From Actinocorallia sp. API 0066 (GTDB lineage Bacteria > Actinomycetota > Actinomycetes > Streptosporangiales > Streptosporangiaceae): a stretch of 64,000 nucleotides of DNA. The notes beneath the pieces are model-generated. The model worked only from the letters and a program-made list of their open reading frames with translations, was not told the origin of the DNA and did no database searches. This document shows positions 51,824 through 61,131 of the stretch, in pieces (within the stretch, counting starts at the first letter, position 1; each line of letters opens with the position of its first letter). The DNA is taken from NCBI RefSeq assembly GCF_020991275.1, contig NZ_JAJLQY010000006.1, forward strand, positions 124,001 to 188,000, read 5' to 3'. Both the position numbers and the translations under genes were made by a program.

Positions 51824-52873
51824 TCACGCGTCGGCGACGAGCTCCTTGATCCGCTCGATGAGCTTGACCTTGCCCGCGTGGTCGGCGGCGATCGGCGTGA
51901 TGTTGAGCGTCGTCACCCCGGCCTCCTTGAACGCGGCGACGCGCTCCTTGACCCAGGACTCGGGGCCGACGAGCGACATGTTCTTCAGCAGCTCGAACGG
52001 GACCTTCTCGGCCGCCTCGTTCTTCTTGCCCGCCAGGTACAGCTCCTGGATCTCCTCGGCCTCCTTCTCCCAGCCGTAGCGGCGGCACAGGGAGTTGTAG
52101 AAGTTCTTGCCCTTGGCGCCCATGCCGCCGATGTAGAGGGCGAGGTGGGGGCGGCCGAAGTCGAGGTAGTCCTGGACGTCGTCGCCGATCGCGAGGGTCG
52201 CCATCACCGAGATGCCGAGGTCGCCCAGCTCGGGGTCGCGCTTGGCCTTGCCGCGCGCGATCGACTCGCCCCACACGTCGGCGGCCTTCTCCGGCAGGAA
52301 GAAGATCGGCTGCCAGCCGTTGGCGATCTCGGCGGCCAGCTCGACGTTCTTCTCGCCGATCGCGGCGATCTCGATCGGGATCGCCGGGCGCACCGGGTGG
52401 TTGATGATCTTCAGCGGCTTGCCCAGGCCGGTGCCCTTCTCGGGCGGAAGCGGCAGCGTGTAGTACTTGCCCTCGTAGGAGAGGCGCTCCTCACGCTTCC
52501 AGACCTTGCGGCAGATCTCGATGACCTCGCGGGTGCGGCCGAGCGGCGCGTGGTACGGCACGCCGTGGAAGCCCTCGATGACCTGCGGGCCGGACGCGCC
52601 CAGGCCGAGCGTGAAGCGGCCGTCGGAGACGTAGTCGATGCCCGCGGCGGTCATCGCCATGAGCGCGGGGGTGCGCGAGTAGATGTTGAAGATGCCGGAG
52701 GCGATCTCCAGCCGCTCGGTCCTGGCGGCGATGTAGCCGAGCTGGCTGACGGCGTCGAAGCTGTACGCCTCGGCGACGTACACGATGTCGAGTCCGGCCC
52801 TCTCGAAGTCGATGAGCTCTTCGACGGCTTCCTTGAAGCCGCCCGCGTAGCCCAGGGGCATGCCGATGCGCAT
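51824..52873 (-). CDS. LLM class F420-dependent oxidoreductase
   Basis: A 349-residue luciferase-like TIM-barrel enzyme, probably using coenzyme F420 for hydride transfer. It shows Met-Arg-Ile-Gly-Met-Pro-Leu-Gly-Tyr at the start, Tyr-Val-Ala-Glu-Ala-Tyr, Ser-Asp-Gly-Arg-Phe-Thr-Leu-Gly-Leu-Gly-Ala-Ser-Gly-Pro-Gln-Val, and Ile-Pro-Ile-Glu-Ile-Ala-Ala-Ile-Gly. ATG 52873 has a GAGGAG ribosome site 6-11 bp upstream. A TATG-N8-CATA site near its promoter matches the one between the TetR and enoyl-CoA hydratase genes, suggesting shared control. The substrate is unknown; an FMN-using relative cannot be excluded. Confidence 0.9.
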   Translation of the reverse strand: MRIGMPLGYAGGFKEAVEELIDFERAGLDIVYVAEAYSFDAVSQLGYIAARTERLEIASGIFNIYSRTPALMAMTAAGIDYVSDGRFTLGLGASGPQVIEGFHGVPYHAPLGRTREVIEICRKVWKREERLSYEGKYYTLPLPPEKGTGLGKPLKIINHPVRPAIPIEIAAIGEKNVELAAEIANGWQPIFFLPEKAADVWGESIARGKAKRDPELGDLGISVMATLAIGDDVQDYLDFGRPHLALYIGGMGAKGKNFYNSLCRRYGWEKEAEEIQELYLAGKKNEAAEKVPFELLKNMSLVGPESWVKERVAAFKEAGVTTLNITPIAADHAGKVKLIERIKELVADA

Positions 52874-52921
52874 GGTCACTCCTCGTTGCGGGATCCTGCC
52901 GACGTACCGAACGGAGTTCAG

Positions 52922-52937
52922 TATGCCGCTCGTCATA
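52922..52937. promoter_or_regulatory. TetR-type operator candidate in front of the LLM gene
   Basis: TATG-N8-CATA (ending GTCATA) lies 49-64 bp upstream of the LLM start and overlaps a possible minus-strand -10 box (CATACT). It shares spacing and its right half with the site at 53665-53680. This is inference from motif similarity. Confidence 0.5.
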
Positions 52938-52947
52938 ATGGGGTGGT

Positions 52948-53622
52948 TCAGGCGGGTACGTCTAGCGTCGCCTCGCCCGAGAGCGCGATGATCGCCGGGC
53001 GGTACATCGTCCGGCGGATCGCGCCGAAGGTCTTGCCCTCCTTGGCGGCGAGCAGCGTGGCGATCTCCACCGCCTTGCCCAGCACCTCGTCCTCGGCGAC
53101 GGCGTGGTGCGCGATCCCCGCGGCGACCGACTCCGGGCCGGTGAAACGGCGGCCCGTCAGCATCGCCTCGTGCGCGGCCTCGGTGGGCAGCTTGCCCTGG
53201 ATCAGCGCGGCCATCCCGGGCGTGAACGGGATGTTGATGTCCACCTCGGGCAGGCAGAACCAGCCACGGTCGGCGCGCATCACGGTGAAGTCGTGCGCGA
53301 GCGCGAGCATGCCGCCGCCCGCGAACGCGTGCCCGTTGACCGCCGCGACCGACGGCAGGTTCTGCGTCAGGAACCGCGCGTACAGGCCGTGGATGCGGCC
53401 GACGTACCAGTCGAGGCGGTCGCCGTTGGCGGTCAGCCACTCCAGGTCGAGGCCGTTGGAGTAGAACTTGCCTTCGCCGGTGGTCACGACGGCGCGGGCC
53501 TCCCCGGCGATCCCGTCGAGCGCCTTCTCGAACGCGTCGAGGAAGTCCGGGTGGAACCGGTTCTCCCCTTGCGTGAGGCGCAGGACGAAGACCCCTGACC
53601 CGGTGTTCTCGATGTCGATCAT
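52948..53622 (-). CDS. enoyl-CoA hydratase/isomerase family protein
   Basis: A 224-residue crotonase-fold protein, on the short side for the family. It has an oxyanion-hole region Tyr-Ser-Asn-Gly-Leu-Asp-Leu (about 51-57) and Ala-Val-Asn-Gly-His-Ala-Phe-Ala-Gly-Gly-Gly-Met-Leu-Ala-Leu (about 92-106). Family members hydrate, isomerise or hydrolyse acyl-CoA thioesters; the precise reaction cannot be assigned. ATG 53622 has CCGGAGGG upstream. It is divergent from the TetR gene across a palindromic region and precedes the LLM gene on the same strand. Confidence 0.9.
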   Translation of the reverse strand: MIDIENTGSGVFVLRLTQGENRFHPDFLDAFEKALDGIAGEARAVVTTGEGKFYSNGLDLEWLTANGDRLDWYVGRIHGLYARFLTQNLPSVAAVNGHAFAGGGMLALAHDFTVMRADRGWFCLPEVDINIPFTPGMAALIQGKLPTEAAHEAMLTGRRFTGPESVAAGIAHHAVAEDEVLGKAVEIATLLAAKEGKTFGAIRRTMYRPAIIALSGEATLDVPA

Positions 53623-53662
53623 GTGCCCTCCGGCCGGAAGATCGTGCGGGTGGTGCTACCGA

Positions 53663-53696
53663 ATTATGATGACTGTCATAGGAATACTGACATAAT
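53663..53696. promoter_or_regulatory. operator/promoter region between TetR and enoyl-CoA hydratase genes
   Basis: TATGATGACTGTCATA (53665-53680) is a near-palindrome with TATG-N8-CATA. A second related half, TACTGACATAAT (53685-53696), follows. CATAAT at 53691-53696 could be the tetR -10 box; transcription would then begin at about the ATG (53703), a leaderless start. The complement of ATTATG gives a -10 box for the divergent gene. The layout fits autoregulation by the TetR protein. Confidence 0.65.
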
Positions 53697-53702
53697 GCGA
53701 CA

Positions 53703-54314
53703 ATGAGTGCCAAGCAACGCATGGTGCGCAGCGCCGCCTACCTGTTCCGCGAACGGGGCTACAGCGGCACCGGCTTCCGCGACGTCATCGCGCACAGCGG
53801 CGCGCCCCGCGGCTCCATCTACCACCACTTCCCCGGCGGCAAGGTCCAACTCGCGGTCGAGGCCATGCGCTACGCGGGCGACTTCATCGCGGCGGGCACC
53901 GAGTCGGCCATCAGCGAGGACCCGCGCGCCGCCATGCACGCGTTCATCGGCTGGTGGCGGCACGTGCTCGTGCGCAGCGGCTTCCAGGCCGGATGCCCCA
54001 TCGCCGCGGTGACGATCGAGTCGCACGAGGAGGCGCCGCAGCTCGCCGAGGCCGCGGCGGCGGCGTTCGCGAAGTGGCGGGAGACACTGGCGTCGGGGCT
54101 GGTGTCGGGCGGGTGCGCACCGGCTCGCGCGGCGACGCTGGCGACGCTCATCGTCTCGGCCGTGGAGGGCGCGACGATCCTGTGCCGGGCGGCGAAGAAC
54201 ACGGACGCGCTCGATGACGTGGCCAGTGAACTTGAGGCACTCGTGCGGGCGGCTCTCGGCGAGCCGGAGGGCACCCGTGCCGAAAAACCCGCCACATCCG
54301 ACGGGGCGGCTTGA
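53703..54314 (+). CDS. TetR family transcriptional regulator
   Basis: A 203-residue repressor. The N-terminal helix-turn-helix (about 6-52) contains Met-Val-Arg-Ser-Ala-Ala-Tyr-Leu-Phe-Arg-Glu-Arg-Gly-Tyr, Gly-Thr-Gly-Phe-Arg-Asp-Val, and Gly-Ser-Ile-Tyr-His-His-Phe-Pro-Gly-Gly-Lys. The helical C-terminal domain would bind a ligand and resembles the YxaF/LmrA group. No ribosome site precedes ATG 53703, so it may be leaderless. It is divergent from the enoyl-CoA hydratase gene, with palindromes between; likely targets are that gene, the LLM gene and itself. Confidence 0.93.
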   Translation: MSAKQRMVRSAAYLFRERGYSGTGFRDVIAHSGAPRGSIYHHFPGGKVQLAVEAMRYAGDFIAAGTESAISEDPRAAMHAFIGWWRHVLVRSGFQAGCPIAAVTIESHEEAPQLAEAAAAAFAKWRETLASGLVSGGCAPARAATLATLIVSAVEGATILCRAAKNTDALDDVASELEALVRAALGEPEGTRAEKPATSDGAA

Positions 54315-54341
54315 CGGGCCTCGCTCGGCGCTTCCCGTCAA
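54311..54341. terminator. bidirectional terminator between tetR and aroQ
   Basis: TTGACGGG (54311-54318) pairs with CCCGTCAA (54334-54341) between two convergent genes. The stem includes the tetR stop codon. Confidence 0.6.
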
Positions 54342-54369
54342 AGGGTGTTCGGGGGGCGCGCGGGCGCGG

Positions 54370-54801
54370 CTACAGCAGGGTCTTGAGGGCGTGCAGGGCC
54401 AGGACGTAGGAGTTCAGGCCGAAGCCCGCGATGGTGCCGGTGGCCACCGAGGAGACGACCGAGGTGTGGCGGAACTCCTCGCGCGCGTGCGGGTTGGAGA
54501 TGTGCACCTCGATGAGCGGCGCGGTGCGCTGGGCGAGCGCGTCGTGCAGCGCGTAGGAGTAGTGCGTGAAGGCCGCCGGGTTCAGGACGACCGGGAGGCG
54601 CTCGTCGGCCGCCTCGTGCGCCCACGCCACCATCTGAGCCTCGTCGTCGGTCTGCCTGACCTCGACCCGCAGGCCGAGTTCGGCGCCGGTGCGACGGCAC
54701 AGGTCCACCAGGTCGTCGAACGTCTGGGCGCCGTACACGTCCGGCTCGCGGGTGCCCAGGCGCCGCAGGTTCGGGCCGTTCAGGACGAGCACCCGGCTCA
54801 C
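54370..54801 (-). CDS. aroQ: type II 3-dehydroquinate dehydratase
   Basis: AroQ converts 3-dehydroquinate to 3-dehydroshikimate, the third step of the shikimate pathway. The 143-residue dodecamer-forming enzyme has Leu-Asn-Gly-Pro-Asn-Leu, the catalytic loop Gly-Thr-Arg-Glu-Pro with Tyr in Val-Tyr-Gly, Asn-Pro-Ala-Ala-Phe-Thr-His, Glu-Val-His-Ile-Ser-Asn with the catalytic His, and Ala-Arg-Glu-Glu-Phe-Arg. Its start (54801) overlaps the aroB stop by 4 bp. It is last in aroC-aroK-aroB-aroQ. Confidence 0.96.
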   Translation of the reverse strand: MSRVLVLNGPNLRRLGTREPDVYGAQTFDDLVDLCRRTGAELGLRVEVRQTDDEAQMVAWAHEAADERLPVVLNPAAFTHYSYALHDALAQRTAPLIEVHISNPHAREEFRHTSVVSSVATGTIAGFGLNSYVLALHALKTLL

Positions 54802-55877
54802 CGCGCCACCTCCAGGTAGGCCGCCTGGAGCAGCTCCTCGGCCGGGCCCTCAAGCCGCCCGCACTCGGCCAGCGAGTCCAGCACGACAAAGCGGAGCGTC
54901 GCGCCACGGGTCTTCTTGTCCACGTTCATGACCGAGCGCAGGGCGGGCCACGCCTCCGCCTTGTACGTCACCGGGAGGCCGACCGAGGCGAACACGGCGC
55001 GGTGCCTGGCCACGAGGTCGGCGTCGATCCTGCCGTCCAGCCGGGACAGCTCGGCCGCGTACACACAGCCGATCGCGACGGCGTGGCCGTGCCGGAACCG
55101 GTAGTCCTCGATCTTCTCGATGGCGTGCGCGAGGGTGTGGCCGTAGTTGAGGATCTCGCGCAGGCCCGCCTCCTTGAGGTCTGCGCCCACCACGTCGGCC
55201 TTCACCCGGACGGCGCGCTCGACCAGCTCACGGGTGTGCGGGCCGTGCGGGGAGGCGGCGCCCGCCGGATCCTCCTCGACGAGTTCGAGGACGCGCGGGT
55301 CGCGGATGAACCCCGCCTTGATCGTCTCGGCGAGGCCGGAGATGTAGTCCTCGTGCGGGACGGTCGCGAGCGCGTCCAGCTCGCACAGCACGCCCGCGGG
55401 AGGCGCGAACGCGCCCACGAGGTTCTTGCCCGCGGCGATGTTGATGCCGGTCTTGCCGCCGACCGCGGCGTCCACCATCGCCAGCAGCGTCGTCGGGACC
55501 AGCACGCAGCGCACCCCGCGCAGCCAGGACGCGGCGGCGAACCCGGCGAGGTCGGTGACCGCGCCGCCGCCGACCCCGACGACCGCGTCCGAGCGGGTCA
55601 CGCCCAGCGCCGCGAACGACGTCCACAGCCCCGCCAGCACCTCGACGGACTTCGCGCCCTCGCCGTCGGGCACCGGCAGGCCGTGCGCGGTGTACCCGGC
55701 CTTCTCCAGCGCCTCCAGGACCGGCGTGGCCAGTCGCGGGGTCGCGCCCGAGTAGATGACCGCGACCGTCCGCGCCCGCCCGCCGACCAGGCCCGGCAGC
55801 TCGTCCAGCACACCGGTGCCGATCACCACGTCGTAGGGGCTCTCGCCCTTCACGGTGATCCTGGACGCCTCGCTCAT
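54798..55877 (-). CDS. aroB: 3-dehydroquinate synthase
   Basis: AroB closes the ring of DAHP to 3-dehydroquinate with NAD and a divalent metal. The 359-residue protein shows [13 protein letters not shown], [12 protein letters not shown], [11 protein letters not shown], Glu-Thr-Ile-Lys-Ala-Gly with the metal-binding Glu, and the His pair in Asn-Tyr-Gly-His-Thr and His-Gly-His-Ala-Val. ATG 55877 overlaps the aroK stop by 4 bp. Confidence 0.97.
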   Translation of the reverse strand: MSEASRITVKGESPYDVVIGTGVLDELPGLVGGRARTVAVIYSGATPRLATPVLEALEKAGYTAHGLPVPDGEGAKSVEVLAGLWTSFAALGVTRSDAVVGVGGGAVTDLAGFAAASWLRGVRCVLVPTTLLAMVDAAVGGKTGINIAAGKNLVGAFAPPAGVLCELDALATVPHEDYISGLAETIKAGFIRDPRVLELVEEDPAGAASPHGPHTRELVERAVRVKADVVGADLKEAGLREILNYGHTLAHAIEKIEDYRFRHGHAVAIGCVYAAELSRLDGRIDADLVARHRAVFASVGLPVTYKAEAWPALRSVMNVDKKTRGATLRFVVLDSLAECGRLEGPAEELLQAAYLEVAR

Positions 55878-56379
55878 GGCCTGCCCTCCAGGGCCGCCAC
55901 CAGCTCGGCGACGACCTCCTCCTCGGTGCGGCCCGTGGTGACCGCGGTGATCTCGGCGAGCCGCTCGTAGACGGGCAGCCGCTCGGCCATCAGCTTGCGC
56001 AACTGCGACCTCGGGTTGAACACCAGCAGCGGCCGCGCCGAAGCGAGCCCGACCCGCTTGACGGCCTCCTCCAGCGACACCTCCAGGTACACCACCCGGT
56101 GCCCGGCGAGCGCCTCCTGGGTCTCCGGGGCCAGCGGCGCGCCGCCGCCCAGCGCCAGGACGCCCGCGTGCTCGTCCAGCGCGGCGCGCACCGCCGCCCG
56201 CTCCAGTTCGCGGAAGCGCGCCTCGCCGTCGTCGACGAAGATCTCGCCGACGGGCTTGCCCGCCACCTCGACGATGTCGGCGTCGGTGTCGCGGAACGGC
56301 ACACCGAGCGCCTCGGCGAGCGCCACGCCGATCGTGCTCTTGCCGCTGCCCGGCGCCCCGATGAGCACCGCGCGCGGCC

Positions 56380-56383
<4 letters not shown>
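55874..56383 (-). CDS. aroK: shikimate kinase
   Basis: AroK phosphorylates shikimate with ATP. The 169-residue P-loop kinase has Walker A Gly-Ala-Pro-Gly-Ser-Gly-Lys-Ser-Thr, the shikimate-binding Asp-Thr-Asp-Ala-Asp-Ile, Phe-Arg-Glu-Leu-Glu, Leu-Gly-Gly-Gly-Ala, and the lid Arg-Pro-Leu. ATG 56383 overlaps the aroC stop by 4 bp. Curiously, its reading frame is open without a stop all the way up through aroC into the prepilin peptidase gene at 58186. Overlap with aroC and family length argue for the short protein. Confidence 0.96.
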
Positions 56384-57561
<1,178 letters not shown>

Positions 57562-57598
57562 GCCGGTAATTCTTCCACCTCCCCACCCCCTCCCGTGA

Positions 57599-58186
57599 CC
57601 ACCCGGCACGGCCGGCCCGGGATAAGGCGTGCAGGAGGACGGCGACGAGGGTGCCGGTGAGGAGGAACGGGCCGTAGGGGATCTCGGTGTCGCGTCCGGC
57701 GCGGCGCGTCACCACGAGGCCGATCGCCCACAGCGCGCCCAGCACGTGGATGGCGGCCAGGCCCGTGATGAGGGCGGTGGGGCCGAGCCAGCCGAGGGCG
57801 AGGCCGAGCGACGGGGCGAGCACCACGTCGCCGAAGCCGATCCCCCGGTTGGGCGACAGGAGCCACAGCACGCCGTAGAACGCGGCGAGGAGCGCGGCCC
57901 CGCCGAACGCCCACCCGAGGCTGCGCCCCGGCTGCGGCGCGGCCAGCCACAGCAGCGCGCCGAGCGCGACCGGCAGCGGCAGCGTCAGCGGCTCCGGCAG
58001 GATCTTCAGCGCCGCGTCCACAAACGCCAGCACCGTGCCGACCAGCGCCAGCACCGCGTACGCGGCGAACTCCGGCCGCGCCCCCACCCGCCAGCCCAGC
58101 AGCCCGAGCACGCCCGCCGCCACCGCCGCGACGACGACCGGCCGCGCGCGGACCGGGCCGCTCCAGTGCACCGCGATCTCACTCAT
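57599..58186 (-). CDS. A24 prepilin peptidase, 3' end unresolved (no stop codon before aroK)
   Basis: A membrane aspartyl peptidase of the type IV prepilin (A24) family, about 196 residues up to the end of family-like sequence. It has about six helices and lacks the N-terminal Cys-rich methylase domain. The two active-site Asp are Asp57, after Leu-Ala-Phe-Val, and Asp120 in Gly-Ile-Gly-Phe-Gly-Asp. The frame has no stop where the protein should end: it continues through aroC in another frame and joins aroK in phase, 770 codons in all. A frameshift near 57600, with a stop at 57546 in a neighbouring frame, would give a normal end. No pilin genes are nearby. Confidence 0.75.
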
Positions 58187-58274
58187 GCCGACAAGCTAAC
58201 CCGCCGCGAGAAATCCCGCTCGCGCCCCTGTGGAAAACCCCGCGAACCCCTCCCCCACCGCGGATCCGGGCGGG

Positions 58275-59021
58275 TCAGCGGCGGGCGACGGTGAGTTCCA
58301 CGCCGCCGACGATGCGGCCGCGCAGGACGTCGGCGAGGCGGTCGCCGACGCGGCGGACGGCGGCCTGCTCGTCCATGCCGGGGTCCACGTGGAAGCGGAC
58401 GGACAGCTCGGTGTCGTTGCCGGGGCCGACGCGGACGCCGGTGACGCCCGGCTCGGGGCGGAACGCCGCCTCGATCGCGGCGAGCACGTCCGGGTCACGG
58501 TGCGGCGGCGGGACGGGCGCGCCCTCGGCGAGCAGGTGCAGCCGGACGCCGTCCACCGCGAACGGCACGGGGCCCGCGACGTCCACGACGAGCGCGTCGG
58601 CGCCCTCGTCCAGGGCGGTCCGGCAGGCGTCGCGCGAGCGCACCGGCACCGGCCGGGCGTCGGCCTGCCAGAGCTGGAGGGTCTTCAGCGAGGTGAAGCC
58701 GAGCACGCCGCGCCTGCCGTCCGCGCCGATGAGCGTCGGCAACGCCATGTCGCTCTCCTTCTCGCGGCGCAGGCCGTGGACGGTCTCCTCCTGGTTGAGC
58801 ACCGCGACGATCGGCACGAGCAGCCTGGCGTGCGACAGCGCCTCCAGCACGGTGTGCTCGGCGGCGCGCCCGCCCGCGTAGGCGGTCAGCGCGGCCTGGA
58901 GCCGGGGGTCGGCGGAACCGTCGTCGTCGGGGAACTGCGGCTTGATGAGCTTCGGTGCGGACACCCACGGAAGGGTATAGCCATCGCCGGTCACCGAGGG
59001 TGCCTTGGGCGTCACCCGCAT
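58275..59021 (-). CDS. SseB family protein
   Basis: A 248-residue soluble protein with the SseB pattern. An N-terminal SseB domain (about 45-150) contains Leu-Val-Pro-Ile-Val, Ala-Leu-Pro-Thr-Leu and a Phe-Thr-Ser-Leu-Lys-Thr-Leu-Gln-Leu-Trp segment. A C-terminal domain (about 175-245) has Val-Arg-Phe-His-Val-Asp-Pro. Named after an enterobacterial protein with a sulfurtransferase-related history, the family has no settled function in actinomycetes. ATG 59021 shares one base with the stop of the upstream aminotransferase (TGATG), so the two are co-translated. Confidence 0.85.
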   Translation of the reverse strand: MRVTPKAPSVTGDGYTLPWVSAPKLIKPQFPDDDGSADPRLQAALTAYAGGRAAEHTVLEALSHARLLVPIVAVLNQEETVHGLRREKESDMALPTLIGADGRRGVLGFTSLKTLQLWQADARPVPVRSRDACRTALDEGADALVVDVAGPVPFAVDGVRLHLLAEGAPVPPPHRDPDVLAAIEAAFRPEPGVTGVRVGPGNDTELSVRFHVDPGMDEQAAVRRVGDRLADVLRGRIVGGVELTVARR

Positions 59022-60199
59022 CACGCGGAGGCGGCGGGCCCGCTCCCCTTCAGCCGGGCGACGGCGGCGTCGATCACCTCGGCCCGCTTGCAGAAGGCGA
59101 ACCGGACATAGTGCCTGCCGCGCGCGGGGTCGGCGTAGAAGACCTGCGTCGGGACGCACACGACACCGCAGCGCTCGGGCAGCGAGCGGGCGAAGGCGAG
59201 CCCGTCGTCGTGGCCGAGCGGCCGCAGATCCGCCTGCACAAAATAGGTGCCTTCAGGACGAAAGACCTGAAACCCCGCGGATTCCAGCCCTTCCATGAGC
59301 CGGTCCCGCTTCGCCTGCAACGTCGCCCGCAGGCCCGCCACCCACGGGCCCTCGTGTGCGAGCCCATAGGCGACGGCCTCCTGCCAGGGCCCGGAGCCGA
59401 CGTAGGTGAGGAACTGCTTGACCGTCCGGACGGCGGCGACCAGGGGCGGCGGCGCGCACACCCAGCCCGTCTTCCACCCGGTGACGGAGAAGGTCTTGCC
59501 CGCCGACGAGATCGTCACCGTCCGCTCCCGCATCCCGGGGAAGGTCGCGAGGGGGAGGTGCGCGGCGTCGTCGAAGACCAGGTACTCGTACACCTCGTCG
59601 GTGATCGCCAGGAGGTCGCGCTCCACACAGAGCGCGGCTATCGCGGCCAGCTCCTCGCGCGTGAAGACGGTGCCGCACGGGTTGTGCGGAGAGTTCACCA
59701 GGATCACCCGCGTGCGCGGCGTGACAGCGGCGCGCAGCTCGTCCGGATCGAAGGTGAAGCGGCCGCCTACGGGACGCAAGGTCACCGGACGCAGGGTGGC
59801 CCCCGACAGCGCGACCGTAGCCGCGTAGGAGTCATAGAACGGCTCGAAGGCGATCACCTCGTCGCCCGGCCCCGCCAGCGCCAGGACGGACGCCGCTATC
59901 GCCTCGGTCGCGCCGACCGTGATGAGGATCTCGCTGTCGGGGTCGTAGGACTGCCCGTACCTCTCCAGGCGCTGCGCGGCGACGGCCTCGCGCAGCACCG
60001 GCAGGCCCGGCCCCGGCGGGTACTGGTTGCGGCCGCCCTCGATCGCCAGGACGGCCCGGCGCAGGACGCCTTCCGGGCCGTCCTCGTCGGGGAAGCCCTG
60101 GCCCAGGTTGATCGCCCCCGTCGCGGCGGCGAGCGCGGACATCTCCGCGAAGATCGTCGTGCCGAAGCCGCGCATCCGGCCGACCAGTGGTTCGGTCAC
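59021..60199 (-). CDS. class I/II PLP aminotransferase (DapC/YbdL-like)
   Basis: A 392-residue fold type I aminotransferase. It shows Ile-Asn-Leu-Gly-Gln-Gly-Phe-Pro, Asn-Gln-Tyr, Gly-Ala-Thr-Glu-Ala, Asn-Ser-Pro-His-Asn-Pro-Cys-Gly, Asp201-Glu-Val-Tyr204 holding the cofactor, and the PLP Lys235 in Ser-Ser-Ala-Gly-Lys-Thr-Phe-Ser. The closest kinds are succinyl-diaminopimelate aminotransferase DapC, methionine aminotransferase YbdL and kynurenine aminotransferase; sequence alone does not decide. GTG or ATG use at 60199 is open; it is divergent from the nitrilase-family gene with a 23-bp gap. Confidence 0.92.
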   Translation of the reverse strand: MTEPLVGRMRGFGTTIFAEMSALAAATGAINLGQGFPDEDGPEGVLRRAVLAIEGGRNQYPPGPGLPVLREAVAAQRLERYGQSYDPDSEILITVGATEAIAASVLALAGPGDEVIAFEPFYDSYAATVALSGATLRPVTLRPVGGRFTFDPDELRAAVTPRTRVILVNSPHNPCGTVFTREELAAIAALCVERDLLAITDEVYEYLVFDDAAHLPLATFPGMRERTVTISSAGKTFSVTGWKTGWVCAPPPLVAAVRTVKQFLTYVGSGPWQEAVAYGLAHEGPWVAGLRATLQAKRDRLMEGLESAGFQVFRPEGTYFVQADLRPLGHDDGLAFARSLPERCGVVCVPTQVFYADPARGRHYVRFAFCKRAEVIDAAVARLKGSGPAASA

Positions 60200-60222
60200 C
60201 CGGCAACCCTAGACTGGCGGGC

Positions 60223-61005
60223 ATGCGTGCCGCACTGTGCCAGATCGACGTCACCGACGACCCGGCCGCCAACCTCGCGAACGTCAGGGCGGCCCTCGCC
60301 GAGGCCGAGGGCGCCGACCTCGCGGTGTTCCCCGAGGCGACGCTCATCCGGTTCGGCAACAGCCTGAAGCCGGTCGCCGAGCCGCTGGACGGGCCGTTCG
60401 TCACCGCGCTGCGCGCCGAGGCCGCCGCGCACGGGACGGCGATCGTCGCGGGCACCTTCGAGCCGTCCGGCGACGGGCGGGTGCACAACACCGTCGTCGC
60501 GATCGACGCGACGGGCGCCCTCGTCGGCTCCTACCGCAAGATCCACCTGTTCGACGCGTTCGCCTACAAGGAGTCCAAGAACGTCGCGGCCGGTGACGAA
60601 CCCGTCGTGGTCGAGCTCGCGGGCGCCCGGATAGGGCTCATCACCTGCTACGACGTGCGCTTCCCGGAGCTGGCGCGCGCGTTGGTGGACCGGGGCGCCC
60701 AGATGCTCGTCATCACGGCCGCGTGGGCGCAGGGGCCCTTCAAGGAGGAGCACTGGACCACGCTGGTCCGTGCCCGCGCCATCGAGAACACCCTGTGGAC
60801 CCTCGCCGTGGACCGCGCCCCCGACCTCACCGACCCGCCGCGCGGCGCCCGCACCGGCGTGGGCCGCTCCCTCGCCGTCGACCCCATGGGCACCGTCACC
60901 GCCGACCTGGGCCCCTTCCCCGCCGTCCGCACCGTCCCGGTCGACCTCTCCCTCACCACCCGGGTGCGCGCCGTCCTCCCCTCCCTCGACCACCGCCGCC
61001 TCTGA
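60223..61005 (+). CDS. nitrilase-superfamily carbon-nitrogen hydrolase
   Basis: A 260-residue amidohydrolase with the complete Glu-Lys-Cys triad: Glu38 in Phe-Pro-Glu-Ala-Thr, Lys106 in Tyr-Arg-Lys-Ile-His-Leu-Phe-Asp, and Cys142 in Thr-Cys-Tyr-Asp-Val-Arg-Phe-Pro-Glu. This pattern is that of omega-amidase/deaminated-glutathione amidase (Nit1/Nit2) rather than true nitrilases. Such enzymes repair products of aminotransferase side reactions, which fits the divergent aminotransferase neighbour. ATG 60223 is the start; it lies 23 bp from the aminotransferase start. Confidence 0.9.
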   Translation: MRAALCQIDVTDDPAANLANVRAALAEAEGADLAVFPEATLIRFGNSLKPVAEPLDGPFVTALRAEAAAHGTAIVAGTFEPSGDGRVHNTVVAIDATGALVGSYRKIHLFDAFAYKESKNVAAGDEPVVVELAGARIGLITCYDVRFPELARALVDRGAQMLVITAAWAQGPFKEEHWTTLVRARAIENTLWTLAVDRAPDLTDPPRGARTGVGRSLAVDPMGTVTADLGPFPAVRTVPVDLSLTTRVRAVLPSLDHRRL

Positions 61006-61006
61006 C

Positions 61007-61023
61007 CCCGTCCCTTTGACGGG
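61007..61023 (+). terminator. short hairpin after the nitrilase-family gene
   Basis: CCCGTC (61007-61012) pairs with GACGGG (61018-61023) immediately after the stop codon. It is weak, and the 126-bp convergent gap shows nothing else I recognise. Confidence 0.4.
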
Positions 61024-61131
61024 CCCAGCGGCGAAGCGCACGGCGCGGACAGGGCCGCCGACGTCAGCCGGCGATCGTTGACGCGTCCGGGTGAGCCGGG
61101 CCACCGGCTCTCCCCGGTGGCCTTCGAAGGG

